Origin: Ignavibacteriales bacterium
Lineage (GTDB): Bacteria > Bacteroidota > Ignavibacteria > Ignavibacteriales > SURF-24
Length of the DNA: 64,000 nucleotides
Reading direction: 5' to 3'
Assembly: GCA_026390815.1 (NCBI GenBank)
Contig: JAPLFH010000015.1
Location: forward strand, 42,087 to 106,086
Position 1 is the first letter of the stretch. Every line of letters starts with the position of its first letter. Both the position numbers and the translations under genes were made by a program. The notes beneath the pieces were generated by a model. That model did not search any database, had not been told where the DNA came from, and was given only the letters and a program-made list of their open reading frames with translations. This document shows, piece by piece, positions 20,201 to 29,134 of the stretch.

Positions 20201-20315
20201 TGTAAATGCATCCTATGCATTCGATGAAGCAAATAGAACAGTTAGAAATGAATTAGTTAAGTACGGAAAAGAATGGCAGTTTTATGGCGGCATCCTTTTC
20301 GATTTCAGTTTTTAA
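17205..20315 (+). CDS. Surface metallopeptidase-TolB-like propeller-outer membrane barrel protein
   Basis: The 1036-residue protein has a signal peptide ending near LFSQF. An N-terminal gluzincin-type peptidase domain has HEFTH (H123, E124, H127) and a third ligand E183 in FAEGTAQY. Next come repeated WD40/TolB-like blades (about residues 310-580; FYPAFSSDGSKIIYCS, NQPSVSKDGSKIVF). The C-terminal 400 residues alternate like an outer-membrane barrel ending in an aromatic strand (GGILFDFSF), as expected for BamA-type insertion. It may be an envelope-anchored peptidase whose propeller gates or recruits substrate. Related proteins occur across Bacteroidota without a defined role. Confidence 0.8.
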   Translation: MKKLLFLIPGMIFLINLKLFSQFTEFHPELNWQTIKGKHVVVHYHEEAERSARTVLKIAEEVWGPITSLYQYEPETVHFVIKDIDDYSNGATYFFDNKIEIWASALDFDLRGSHNWLRNVISHEFTHMVQIQSSLKTSRSFPALYLQFLNYEDKRRPDILYGFPNVIASFPLAGINVPAWFAEGTAQYMRKEFNYDNWDTHRDMILRSYSLDGNMLTWNQMGVFDKTSLGNESVYNSGFSLTRYIAEKYGEDKLRQISKALGSFGNFTIDAAIKDAIGKDGREVYDEWKDYLTKDYEKKIFDVKTNLVTGEMIGKEGFGNFYPAFSSDGSKIIYCSNKTNDYFSLSSLYLYDLVTKKEKMITPEIRSTLSWIPNINKIVYAKLSEDNPSWTNIHDLYFYDLDKEDETRLTKGMRTNQPSVSKDGSKIVFVFQKDGTTNIGTVDIDGKNFKRLTFFENGEQVFNPKFSNDDKFIVFDYAYTNGRDIAKVNPDGSGFDFLLQSKTDERNPVFGKDGKLYYSSDETGIFNIYSMDLITKEKHQLTNVIGGAYMPDVNSKGEIVYSGYTSEGYKIFLLPTEEQVKVDSSKKYHSVEESELSVQKKNSDIQNFDLNGLVNYNDKEIQDYKSEKYSGAFTKLTFFPFIRYDNYNTSNKAYEKIKPGLYISSTDMLDRFSLFAGGSINSRWERDLFLTFNYRNKLPLLFNIGIKPELSLEVYSISRKASADLLDGVDTTSTGVVTYDLKIPIDVTYDLFEFDIVASHRIFSRGNDLEFRFIFSQYKSTIGSFVYKDVDQNAQLSQKFIDTYLIGRNFQAKYKHTAWLPYVDDDINPVGREVELQYNYEMNNFNPNSNYEIKDGVIKSIYDKYNFHRLELNWKENVQLWKGHTIAARFRAGSILGKTMPDFFDYYLGGLIGMKSYPFYSINGNRVGWLNLTYRFPLFKNIDYKFGMFYLDKIFLSVYGDLGNAWNEKMPSLNTFKKGAGAEVRFKLNSFYLFPTSVFVNASYAFDEANRTVRNELVKYGKEWQFYGGILFDFSF

Positions 20316-20382
20316 GTATTTTCAAGAATAATTTACCGGTGCTTTCGGGTTCAGCTAAAAATATTTTCGTAAGGCAGATAAA

Positions 20383-21264
20383 ATGAAAAATCTAATAATT
20401 GTATTATTTTTTTTTACTTCTGGAATATCATTATTTCCACAACAAGGTGATTCAACCAAATTATTCCTTTCTGGCAATCTAAGAATTGATTCCAGGATTA
20501 CGGCAAATAATATGGATGTAATTCCAAAACCAGTTTTAATTGAGAGCGAAAATAAAAAATCACCTTTTCTTGCAGGTGCAATGTCTGCTGTTATTCCAGG
20601 TGCTGGTGAAGTATATGCCGGCAGCTATTGGAAAGCTGCAATATTTGTGGCAATAGAAGCCGCAGCAATTTATGCAAATATTATTTATAATAAAAAAGGT
20701 GATGATGCTACATTAGAGTTTCAAAAATTTGCTGATGAGCATTGGAATGCAAGTCGGTACGCTGATTGGTTAACTAAATATTCCGCAGAACTTGGAATTA
20801 CAACTACCATTAATTTAACAAAAGTTGAACAACATGAATTTTCCACGCTTAATGCAGCAGAGAGCCAGGTGAAAGTGACGGACGCAAATGGAAAACAATT
20901 AGCTTTTTCACACGTTCTACCGTCTTATCATTCGCAGCAGTATTATGAACTAATTGGTAAGTACCACCAGTTTAATCATGGTTGGGATGATTCCGATCCA
21001 AATTCTTCTGAGTGGATAAATAACTTATCACCACGCTTTGATCAGTATGCTGCAATGCATATTAAACCAGATGACACATTTTACAAATATGCTTCAATTA
21101 CTATTGTAGCCATAGTAATAAATCACCTTATAAGTGTTGCTGATGCAGTTTGGACGACAAGCAGGTATAATAAAAATTTGACCGCAAATCTTGAGATTAA
21201 AAAAATGGAAAATCAATTTGCTGTAGAATATTATCCTCAATTAAATGTTAAATTTACATTATGA
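20383..21264 (+). CDS. DUF5683-like envelope protein
   Basis: The 293-residue protein has a signal peptide ending near LFPQQ. After a short linker comes a glycine/alanine-rich segment (FLAGAMSAVIPGAGEVYAG, from about residue 64) followed by a hydrophobic helix, the typical core of DUF5683. Another hydrophobic segment lies near residue 245. It is probably in the inner membrane or periplasm. The family has no known biochemical function. It follows the large surface peptidase by 67 bases. Confidence 0.7.
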   Translation: MKNLIIVLFFFTSGISLFPQQGDSTKLFLSGNLRIDSRITANNMDVIPKPVLIESENKKSPFLAGAMSAVIPGAGEVYAGSYWKAAIFVAIEAAAIYANIIYNKKGDDATLEFQKFADEHWNASRYADWLTKYSAELGITTTINLTKVEQHEFSTLNAAESQVKVTDANGKQLAFSHVLPSYHSQQYYELIGKYHQFNHGWDDSDPNSSEWINNLSPRFDQYAAMHIKPDDTFYKYASITIVAIVINHLISVADAVWTTSRYNKNLTANLEIKKMENQFAVEYYPQLNVKFTL

Positions 21265-21269
21265 ATTAA

Positions 21270-21674
21270 ATGTTAGAGCTTAAAATGATTCAAACATCAA
21301 TTAAAGATAAAAGCGATTACTTAAAAGGACTTCTTGTTTTGTCCAAAAAGGATAGAAGTTTATCTTCTGAAGAAAGAACAATAGTTAAGGAAGCTGGAAA
21401 CAGGCTAGGATTTGCTTCTGATTTCATTAATGAATCATTATTTAATTTACTCCAAAACAAAAATATTGCGGAAGAACCAATTCAATTTTCAAATAAGGAA
21501 ATGGCTGAGACATTTATTAGTGATGGATTAGCAATTTGTTTTTGCGATACTGAAAATCCGGCAGAGGAATTGAACTGGCTAAAGAAAGTTGCTGAGATTA
21601 ATCAAATAGATCTTCGTTGGTTGGAAAATGAAATAACAAAAAAAAGAAAATTGAAAATTCGTAATCTTAAATAA
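21270..21674 (+). CDS. Small TerB-like helical protein
   Basis: The 134-residue protein is predicted all-helical. The stretch LSKKDRSLSSEERTIVKEAG followed by an acidic DGLAICFCDTENPAEE pattern resembles TerB-type (tellurite-resistance-like) domains, which are small metal-binding helical bundles. The similarity is by eye and weak. A start at 21285 (MIQTS) is also possible. It sits 5 bases after the DUF5683-like gene and 11 bases before der, so it is probably co-transcribed with them. Confidence 0.6.
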   Translation: MLELKMIQTSIKDKSDYLKGLLVLSKKDRSLSSEERTIVKEAGNRLGFASDFINESLFNLLQNKNIAEEPIQFSNKEMAETFISDGLAICFCDTENPAEELNWLKKVAEINQIDLRWLENEITKKRKLKIRNLK

Positions 21675-21685
21675 GAATAATTAAA

Positions 21686-22996
21686 ATGAAAGAACCGATT
21701 GTTGTAATTGTTGGAAGACCAAATGTGGGCAAATCTACTTTATTTAACAGGCTTACTGGTAAGAATGAAGCTATAGTTGATGACGTAAGCGGTGTTACAA
21801 GGGATAGAAAGTTTGGTGAAGTTGAATGGGCTGGAAAAGAATTTAAAATTATTGATACTGGTGGATATGTACCTGCCTCTCCCGATCTTTTTGAAACAGC
21901 GATTAGAGAACAGGTTGAAATTGCAATTGAAGAATCTGATTTAATTTTATTTATTGCTGATGTAAAGCAAGGGGTAACACCGTTTGATTATGTAATTGCA
22001 GACCTTCTGCGGACATCAAATAAAAAAACAATTCTAATAATAAATAAAGTTGACTCCGCCAAAGATGAACCAAGCCTGGCAGATTTTTACAGATTAGGAT
22101 TGACGGATCTTTATGATATTTCCGCCCAAGGAGGCAGAAAGATTGGAGACCTTCTTGATGAAATAATTGATAAATTAGAATTTCCAGAAGAAAAACAAAA
22201 AGATGCAAGAATAAAAATTGCAATTGTTGGTAAACCAAATGTTGGCAAATCTTCGCTTACAAATGCGTTACTCGGCTTTGATAGAAGCATTGTAACCAAC
22301 ATACCAGGAACTACCAGAGATAGTATTGATTCAATTCTTAAATATTACTCAGAAGAATATATTCTGGTTGATACGGCAGGTTTACGCAAGAAAGCCAAAA
22401 TACAGGAAAGTATAGAATTCTATTCAACTGTAAGAACGCTTAAAGCTATTGGTGATTGCGATATATCAATCATAATAATAGATGCACAAAGTGGATTAGA
22501 AAAACAGGACCAGAGAATTATTGATGAGGCTGTTAGCAGAAGAAAGGGAATCATAATCGCTATTAACAAATGGGATTTAATTGAAAAAGATTCTAATACA
22601 GCACGGAAACAAGAAGATTTGTATCGGGAAAAGCTTGGTTCAATCGATTATGTTCCATTCGTATTTATTTCTGCGTTAACCAAACAGCGTATTTATAGTT
22701 TGATTGATCTATCAAAAAAAGTATATGAAGAAAAAAATAAAAAAATTGCGACTAGTGAATTAAATGAGATTATGCTAAAGGAAATATTGAATTTTCCGCC
22801 ACCATCAAGTCCAACAGGAAAGGAAATAAAAATAAAATATGTTACTCAGGTTGGTCAAAACTACCCGATATTCCTCTTCTTTACAAATGAACCCAAATAT
22901 ATAACAGATAATTATAGACGTTATTTGGAAAAGACAATCCGTAAACATTATGGTTTTGCTGGCGTACCTTTTACAATGAGTTTTAGGTCTAAATAA
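21686..22996 (+). CDS. der: Ribosome-assembly GTPase Der (EngA)
   Basis: The 436-residue protein has two GTPase domains in tandem, the signature of Der. The first has GRPNVGKST, a switch GVTRDR, DTGG and NKVD. The second has GKPNVGKSS, GTTRDS, DTAG and NKWD. A KH-like domain completes the C-terminus and binds 50S rRNA. Length is normal. It acts in late assembly of the large ribosomal subunit. Confidence 0.97.
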   Translation: MKEPIVVIVGRPNVGKSTLFNRLTGKNEAIVDDVSGVTRDRKFGEVEWAGKEFKIIDTGGYVPASPDLFETAIREQVEIAIEESDLILFIADVKQGVTPFDYVIADLLRTSNKKTILIINKVDSAKDEPSLADFYRLGLTDLYDISAQGGRKIGDLLDEIIDKLEFPEEKQKDARIKIAIVGKPNVGKSSLTNALLGFDRSIVTNIPGTTRDSIDSILKYYSEEYILVDTAGLRKKAKIQESIEFYSTVRTLKAIGDCDISIIIIDAQSGLEKQDQRIIDEAVSRRKGIIIAINKWDLIEKDSNTARKQEDLYREKLGSIDYVPFVFISALTKQRIYSLIDLSKKVYEEKNKKIATSELNEIMLKEILNFPPPSSPTGKEIKIKYVTQVGQNYPIFLFFTNEPKYITDNYRRYLEKTIRKHYGFAGVPFTMSFRSK

Positions 22997-23136
22997 TATT
23001 TATTGCATTAACATTTTTAGCTAAAAACTGTAATTAGTTTACCGCCCGCCTTTTTTATTTAACTGATTTTGTTAAATTTAAATCCAGTTTAATAAATAAT
23101 GATTTTAAAAAAATAATCACAGCATTCTAAATTAAA

Positions 23137-23763
23137 ATGAAAAATTTTACCCTGGTTGATCATCCAATAATAAAACGTGATATGACTACACTGCGTGACA
23201 AAAATACTTCTCCATATTTCTTTCGTTTAGCATTGCAAAGAATAGCTTCGGTTCTTGCTATGGAAATAAGTAAAGATTTTAATCTGAACGAAATTGATAT
23301 AGAAACTCCATTAGAAAAAACAAAGGGATATGAGTTAGTTCAGGAAGTAGTGTTAGTTCCAGTATTGCGTGCAGGATTAAGCATGGTAAATTCATTTCTT
23401 GAGATATTGCCAGAAGCAAAAGTTGGTCATATTGGTATTCAAAGAAATGAAATTACGCTTGAACCTATGGATTACTATTATAAAACGCCGCCGAATATAA
23501 AGGAATCAATTGTGATTTTAGTTGATCCCATGCTTGCAACTGGTGGAAGTAGTGCTGCTGCATTAAAATTTCTTAAAGAAAGAGGAGCAAAAAATTGTAT
23601 TTTTGCTTGTTTAGTTGCAGCACCACAGGGGGTTGAAAAAATAAATAATACTCACCCAGAAGTTAGAATTTTTTCCGCATCATTAGATAGAACTCTTAAT
23701 GATAAAGGTTACATTTTACCAGGCTTAGGGGACGCAGGGGATAGAACGTTTGGTACACTATAA
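23137..23763 (+). CDS. upp: Uracil phosphoribosyltransferase
   Basis: The 208-residue protein has the PRPP-binding loop VDPMLATGGSS (about residues 129-139) and the uracil-binding C-terminal pattern YILPGLGDAGDRTFGT. It makes UMP from uracil and PRPP in pyrimidine salvage. Length is normal. The next gene begins inside its last codons. Confidence 0.97.
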   Translation: MKNFTLVDHPIIKRDMTTLRDKNTSPYFFRLALQRIASVLAMEISKDFNLNEIDIETPLEKTKGYELVQEVVLVPVLRAGLSMVNSFLEILPEAKVGHIGIQRNEITLEPMDYYYKTPPNIKESIVILVDPMLATGGSSAAALKFLKERGAKNCIFACLVAAPQGVEKINNTHPEVRIFSASLDRTLNDKGYILPGLGDAGDRTFGTL

Positions 23764-24769
23764 AATATTCCTATTTATTTTATTACCTGTTATAATCTGG
23801 GCTCAAAAATATCCAGATCCACAAGTTGATAAATTACTTTCAAGTGGAATCAATTCTATTATGGAACAGGATTATGATGAAGCTCTTCAAATATTTAATC
23901 GATTAAACATAGAATATCCAGAATTACCATTAGGAAAAATTTATTCCGCAGCTGTTTATATAACCAGGGCAGAAGATTATGGTAAAGAATTTGACCGATC
24001 CCAAATTGAAGTTTATCTGAATCAAGCAGAACAACAATCCGCTGTATTATTTGAAAAAAATAATAATCTCTGGAATCAATATTTTTTAGCTTTGTCAAAA
24101 GGTTATCTCGCTTATTATCATTTGTTAAACAAAGATTATCTTTCTGCTCTATCAGATGGATTAAAATCGATTAAGCTTTTTGAAAAAAGTATAGAGATTG
24201 ATTCCTCATTTTTTGAAGCTTACATTGCAATAGGAAGTTACAAATATTGGAAGAGTGAAAAAACTGAATTCCTTAACTGGCTTCCTTTCGTTTCTGATGA
24301 AAGACAATTAGGAATAAAAACACTTAAAAAAGGATTAGAAATTCCAACCTATAATCATTTTCTCGGAGTGAATTCATTAGTTTGGATTTATATAAATCTT
24401 GGTAAGTATACAAATGCAATAAATTTGTGTAACGAAGTCTTAAAGAAATATCCATCAAATAGAACGTTTAAACGGAGTTTGGGAAGTGCTTATGCAAGAA
24501 TTAATATAAAGAAGGCTATATCAATTTATTATGAACTTCTAAAATCTTATACTGAAATAAAGGGAAACAATCACTATTATGAAATAGTAATAAAATATAT
24601 AATTGCCAAACAATATGTTAAAATTGGTGATGTAAAATCAGCACTGAAACTATGTAATGATATTTTAAGTATAAAAGATTTGGATAACTATGTGGCAAAA
24701 AAAACAAAAGAAAGACTTGAGAAGGTAAGAACTTTACAAAGAGAATTAATTCTTAAAGAAAATAAATGA
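23750..24769 (+). CDS. Secreted tetratricopeptide-repeat protein
   Basis: The 339-residue protein starts at a TTG (23750) that overlaps the end of upp by 14 bases. From there it reads a convincing signal peptide (ending IIWAQK), which supports this unusual start. The body consists of TPR-like helix pairs (e.g. LSALSDGLKSIKLFEKSIEI; YTNAINLCNEVLKKYPSN). It is probably a periplasmic scaffold, and no partner can be named. Overlap with upp suggests translational coupling. Confidence 0.75.
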   Translation: MVHYKIFLFILLPVIIWAQKYPDPQVDKLLSSGINSIMEQDYDEALQIFNRLNIEYPELPLGKIYSAAVYITRAEDYGKEFDRSQIEVYLNQAEQQSAVLFEKNNNLWNQYFLALSKGYLAYYHLLNKDYLSALSDGLKSIKLFEKSIEIDSSFFEAYIAIGSYKYWKSEKTEFLNWLPFVSDERQLGIKTLKKGLEIPTYNHFLGVNSLVWIYINLGKYTNAINLCNEVLKKYPSNRTFKRSLGSAYARINIKKAISIYYELLKSYTEIKGNNHYYEIVIKYIIAKQYVKIGDVKSALKLCNDILSIKDLDNYVAKKTKERLEKVRTLQRELILKENK

Positions 24770-24834
24770 ACGATATTATTATTGATTTTCCCTTTATTAT
24801 TATATATTAGCAAAACAATTAGAACAATAAGACT

Positions 24835-27018
24835 GTGATTACTTCATTAAAAAATAAAAAAATGTTAGATGATTTATTGGAATTATGCCGGCATAATCTG
24901 CCAAGCGTTAATGAAGAATTGATAACTAAAGCTTTCGAATTAAGCGTTGAAGCCCACAAAAATGATTTTAGAGCCTCTGGTGAACCGTATTTCAGTCATC
25001 CTTACGAAGTTGCTATGATTGTAGCTAAAGAAATTCCTCTAGATGATATTTCTGTAATTAGTGCGCTGCTCCACGATGTAATTGAAGATACAGAATTTGA
25101 CTTACAATTTTTAGTAAAAGAATTTGGAAAGGAAGTTGCAGAAATTGTTGATGGTGTTACAAAAATTGGCGGTATTTTTAAAGGGCAAGACATAACGCAA
25201 GCAGAAAATTATAGGAAACTGCTTCTTTCTATGGTAAAAGATATACGAGTTATACTTGTTAAATTTGCTGATAGACTTCATAACATGCGCACTTTGGAAT
25301 TCGTTAATCCTGAAAAGCAGAGAAGAGTTGCCCGTGAGACATTAGAAATATACGCACCTTTTGCAAATCGTTTTGGTCTAGCTCGTATTAAGATGGAATT
25401 GGAGGATCTTGCCTTTAAGTATTTGAATAAGGAAGCTTACGATGATTTGGTAAGGAAAATAAAAAATAAACGTAAGGAACGGGAAACTTATATTTCTAAA
25501 TTTAATGCACCCATTATTGAAAGACTGAAAGAACACAATATTGTATTTGATATCAGTGGCAGACCAAAACACCTATATAGCATTTATCGTAAAATGATAA
25601 AAAGAAACAAACCATTTGAAGAAATTTATGATTTGTTTGCAGTAAGAATACTATTGGAAAGTAACGATTCGAATGAATGTTACTATGTATTAGGCGTAAT
25701 TAATCAAATCTATATTCCTGTACCGGATCGGTTTAAGGATTATATTTCAATTCCAAAAACTAACAATTACCAATCGATTCATACAACAGTAGTTGGACTT
25801 GATGGAAAATTAGTAGAAGTACAAATCAGAACTCGCAAGATGCATGAAATAGCAGAAAGAGGTGTGGCTGCTCACTGGAAATACAAGGAAAATAAATTAT
25901 CAAATGATGTTGAACTTGAAAAGTGGGTTAATTGGGTAAGAGAGGTTTTCGAAAATGTTTCTAAGGATGAAGCGAGCAAAGAATTATTGGCAAGTTTTAA
26001 GTTAAATCTTTATCAGGATGAGATATATGTATTTACACCTAAAGGCGATTTAAGAAGGTTACCTGTTAATTCAACTCCAGTTGATTTTGCATTTGAAATC
26101 CATAGTAAAGTTGGTTTTCATTGCATTGGCGCCAAAGTAAATGGGAAGATAGTTCCACTTGATTCCAAACTCCATAGTGGAGATCAAGTTGATATAATCA
26201 CATCTAAAAATCAACATCCCAACAGAAGCTGGCTTTTATTTGTAAAAACTCATAAAGCAAAATCTGCTGTTAGAAAATGGATAAACAATGAAGAAGAAAA
26301 GCTTATTGCTAATGGAAAAGAAATTTGGGATAAAAAAATAAAGAAATATAAACTAACGTTTAATTTAGATGACATAATTCGTTTTGCTTCAAACCTTAAA
26401 TTCGATAATCCAAATCAATTATTTAAATCGATAGCACAGGACAAAGTTAACATTGATGATCTTTTAATTCCTAAAAAAGAAAAAGAAATTAAAGAAAGTA
26501 CAAACGATTTAGAATTCGATAATTTTGCAAATATTGCACGCACAGATGTTGGTGGTATTCTTGTAGAAGGAAAGATTGATAACGTAAAATATTCATTTGC
26601 CAAATGCTGCAATCCAATTCCCGGTGATCCAATAGTTGGTTACATAACAATTGGTGAAGGAATAAAAGTACACAGGAAAAATTGTAGTGTCTTAATAACC
26701 ATAGTCAAAAAGGATGAAAACCGCCTGCTACCTGTTCAATGGCCACCTACTGATACTTCTCTTTTTGTTGCTGGACTTTCTATTGTTGGGGAAGATTCGC
26801 CAGGTATACTCAAAGACATTTCTCACAGTATAACTTCATTTCAAAATACAAATATTAAATCAGTAAATATTTCCGCAAATAATTCAATGTTTAAAGGTAC
26901 AATAACTCTTTATGTTATGAATCTCGAGCATTTATCAAGAATAATTGAACGGTTAAAAAAAAATAAAGGAATATATTCTGTGGAAAGATTTGATAGTACC
27001 AGCATTCCGAGTTTATAA
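24835..27018 (+). CDS. RelA/SpoT bifunctional (p)ppGpp synthetase/hydrolase
   Basis: The 727-residue protein starts at GTG. Domains in order: HD hydrolase (HPYEVA and LLHDVIEDT with the catalytic His-Asp), synthetase (the NYQSIHTTV motif, about residue 310), TGS (VFTPKGDLRRLP), a Cys/His region (FAKCCNPIPGD) and a C-terminal ACT domain. The intact HDxxED region suggests a Rel-type enzyme that both makes and degrades the alarmone. It regulates growth under starvation. ruvX follows 17 bases later. Confidence 0.95.
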   Translation: MITSLKNKKMLDDLLELCRHNLPSVNEELITKAFELSVEAHKNDFRASGEPYFSHPYEVAMIVAKEIPLDDISVISALLHDVIEDTEFDLQFLVKEFGKEVAEIVDGVTKIGGIFKGQDITQAENYRKLLLSMVKDIRVILVKFADRLHNMRTLEFVNPEKQRRVARETLEIYAPFANRFGLARIKMELEDLAFKYLNKEAYDDLVRKIKNKRKERETYISKFNAPIIERLKEHNIVFDISGRPKHLYSIYRKMIKRNKPFEEIYDLFAVRILLESNDSNECYYVLGVINQIYIPVPDRFKDYISIPKTNNYQSIHTTVVGLDGKLVEVQIRTRKMHEIAERGVAAHWKYKENKLSNDVELEKWVNWVREVFENVSKDEASKELLASFKLNLYQDEIYVFTPKGDLRRLPVNSTPVDFAFEIHSKVGFHCIGAKVNGKIVPLDSKLHSGDQVDIITSKNQHPNRSWLLFVKTHKAKSAVRKWINNEEEKLIANGKEIWDKKIKKYKLTFNLDDIIRFASNLKFDNPNQLFKSIAQDKVNIDDLLIPKKEKEIKESTNDLEFDNFANIARTDVGGILVEGKIDNVKYSFAKCCNPIPGDPIVGYITIGEGIKVHRKNCSVLITIVKKDENRLLPVQWPPTDTSLFVAGLSIVGEDSPGILKDISHSITSFQNTNIKSVNISANNSMFKGTITLYVMNLEHLSRIIERLKKNKGIYSVERFDSTSIPSL

Positions 27019-27035
27019 ACTTTAGAATTGAACAA

Positions 27036-27473
27036 ATGAATAATTTTCAAGAAGAAAGAATTTTAGCAATCGATTTTGGCTCTAAACGAGTTGGATTAGC
27101 ATTAACCGATCCGTTGAAAATGTTTGCCTATCCTTTTAAAACTCTTGAAAACAATAATAATTTGATTGATGAAATATCAACAATTGTTAAAAGCAATAAT
27201 GTTGTAAAAATTTTATTAGGTTATCCACTAAGAGAAGATGGTCGAAAATCTGACATTACTTATCTTGTGGAAAAATTTTGTGAGCGACTAAAATCCAGAA
27301 TCAGTTTAGAAATAATTTATTGGGATGAAAGGTATACTTCAGAACTAGCGAAAGCAGATATAATAGAAATTGTGAAAAAAAAGAAGAATCGGCGGGATAA
27401 AGGTTTGGTAGACCGAACTGCCGCATGTATTATCCTAAAAGAGTATTTAGAAGAAATTAATTCAAAAACATAA
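27036..27473 (+). CDS. ruvX: Putative pre-16S rRNA nuclease / Holliday-junction resolvase-like YqgF
   Basis: The 145-residue protein has the RNase-H-like YqgF fold pattern: N-terminal AIDFGSKRVGLALTD with the first catalytic Asp, LLGYPLREDG in the middle, then WDERYTS and DRTAACIIL with later acidic residues. The family processes the 5' end of 16S rRNA. Length is normal and it follows the relA/spoT gene. Confidence 0.94.
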   Translation: MNNFQEERILAIDFGSKRVGLALTDPLKMFAYPFKTLENNNNLIDEISTIVKSNNVVKILLGYPLREDGRKSDITYLVEKFCERLKSRISLEIIYWDERYTSELAKADIIEIVKKKKNRRDKGLVDRTAACIILKEYLEEINSKT

Positions 27474-27589
27474 TTATCATTTTAATTAGATTTCAGGAAG
27501 AGATTTTTCAATTTTAATAAATGTAGTTCTGAAATTAATGTCATCATCGTTTTAAGCAATATTCTTTTTTAATTATTTTCAAAAATTTA

Positions 27590-28501
27590 ATGAATAAAAA
27601 ATTTTATTCAATTTTAGCAGCATTCATCCTTTCAATTATTATTTGGGGATCAGTAACTCTTTCTTATTATTATGTTATAAAAGTAAGAGTACCAATTAAA
27701 GTTACTAATTTGCCAGACGGATATATAATCGGCTCTGTTTCAGTAAAAGATATTACAATCAATTTAAGAGGAGAAGGTTGGAAAATTTTATCTTTGCTTT
27801 GGGGGAAAAAACCTAATTATGTTATTGCATTAAGCCAGGATGAAATGGATGAAACATTTTATCTAAAAGACGCGCTAAAAGAAAATGAATGGCTCTCGAA
27901 TGGTATCCAGGTGTTTGATATGTATCCTACTTCTTTTAAGTATAAAGTTGAAAAGATGAAAGAAAAAAAAGTTAGAATCTATTCCGCTCTAAACCTAATT
28001 TTTAATCCTGAATATGGGATCGCTTCAAAAATTACAATTATTCCAGAATCCATTACTGTAAGTGGTCCAAAAGCAATTTTAAATGAATTAGATAGTATTC
28101 CTACATTGAAAAAACAATTTGATAATCTTGAAAATAATGTTGATGAGAAAGTGGAACTTCAACCAATTGAAAATGTTACATACTCAACAAACATAGTAAA
28201 TGTTATTTTTGATGTTCAGAAAATTGTAGATAAATCGTTTGAAAACCTGGAAGTTGAAATTGTGAATCTGCCAAAGTCAAGAGAAGTTTCTCTTTTTCCA
28301 AATAAAATTTCTGTAGTCTTGAGAGGTGGAATTAATATATTAAGTAAATTGAGTAATGATAATATTCATCCATTTGTTGATTATCAAAGCCTGATTAAGG
28401 ATACTACTGGTACTATAGAACCAACCATCAATATAGCAGGATTTACGAAGACAATTGATATTAAACCAGCACGATTAACATATATAATTAAAAAATTTTA
28501 G
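27590..28501 (+). CDS. YbbR-like (CdaR-like) membrane-anchored protein
   Basis: The 303-residue protein has one N-terminal membrane helix (about residues 8-28), then an extracytoplasmic region. It includes YbbR-type repeats with phrases such as VPIKVTNLPDGY, SITVSGPKAILNEL and KISVVLRGG. In Firmicutes, YbbR/CdaR regulates a c-di-AMP cyclase. No cyclase gene lies next to it here, so the role is open. It is followed 3 bases later by tmk. Confidence 0.8.
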   Translation: MNKKFYSILAAFILSIIIWGSVTLSYYYVIKVRVPIKVTNLPDGYIIGSVSVKDITINLRGEGWKILSLLWGKKPNYVIALSQDEMDETFYLKDALKENEWLSNGIQVFDMYPTSFKYKVEKMKEKKVRIYSALNLIFNPEYGIASKITIIPESITVSGPKAILNELDSIPTLKKQFDNLENNVDEKVELQPIENVTYSTNIVNVIFDVQKIVDKSFENLEVEIVNLPKSREVSLFPNKISVVLRGGINILSKLSNDNIHPFVDYQSLIKDTTGTIEPTINIAGFTKTIDIKPARLTYIIKKF

Positions 28502-28504
28502 CCT

Positions 28505-29134
28505 ATGTTTATTTCATTCGAAGGATTGGATTTTTGTGGTAAATCTACTCAGGTAACTCTGCTTGAGGAATATCTTATCAAAAAAAATCAGAAAGTAAAA
28601 ATAATTAGGGAGCCTGGAGGTACAGCTATATCTGAAAAAATCAGAAATATTCTTTTAGATAAAATGAATGATAAAATGCTGATTGAAACAGAAATATTGT
28701 TATTCTCAGCAAGCCGTGCTCAAGTTGTACGTGAAATTATTCGTCCACATTTAGAAATGGACTACTATGTAATTGCCGATAGATTTCACGATTCAACAAT
28801 CGCTTACCAGGGATTTGGCAGAGAAATACCGCTGGACTTTGTAAATAAAATAAATCAGTTTGCTATCGGAAATACATTACCAGATCTGACTTTTTTTATT
28901 GATTTAACACTTGAAGAAACCGAGAAAAGAAAAAACTCAAGAAGCCGGGCTGAATTAGATCGTATTGAAGTATCTAAAAATAATTTTTATGAAAAAGTTA
29001 GACAAGGTTATTATTTCCTTGCGCAGAATGAAAAAAGGTTTAGATTAATTGATGGCTCTCTCTCAGTTGAAGAAATTCATCAAATCATAATTAATGAAAT
29101 ACTTAGCAAAGAAAAATTGAACATGGAGCGATGA
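28505..29134 (+). CDS. tmk: Thymidylate kinase
   Basis: The 209-residue protein has a P-loop that reads EGLDFCGKST (usual form EGxDGxGKST), so Phe-Cys stands where Gly-x is common. The DR-(F/Y) motif DRFHDSTIAYQG and the LID-like arginine stretch RKNSRSRAELDRIE are present. It phosphorylates dTMP to dTDP. It lies between the YbbR-like gene and the S41 protease and overlaps the latter by 4 bases. Confidence 0.95.
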   Translation: MFISFEGLDFCGKSTQVTLLEEYLIKKNQKVKIIREPGGTAISEKIRNILLDKMNDKMLIETEILLFSASRAQVVREIIRPHLEMDYYVIADRFHDSTIAYQGFGREIPLDFVNKINQFAIGNTLPDLTFFIDLTLEETEKRKNSRSRAELDRIEVSKNNFYEKVRQGYYFLAQNEKRFRLIDGSLSVEEIHQIIINEILSKEKLNMER

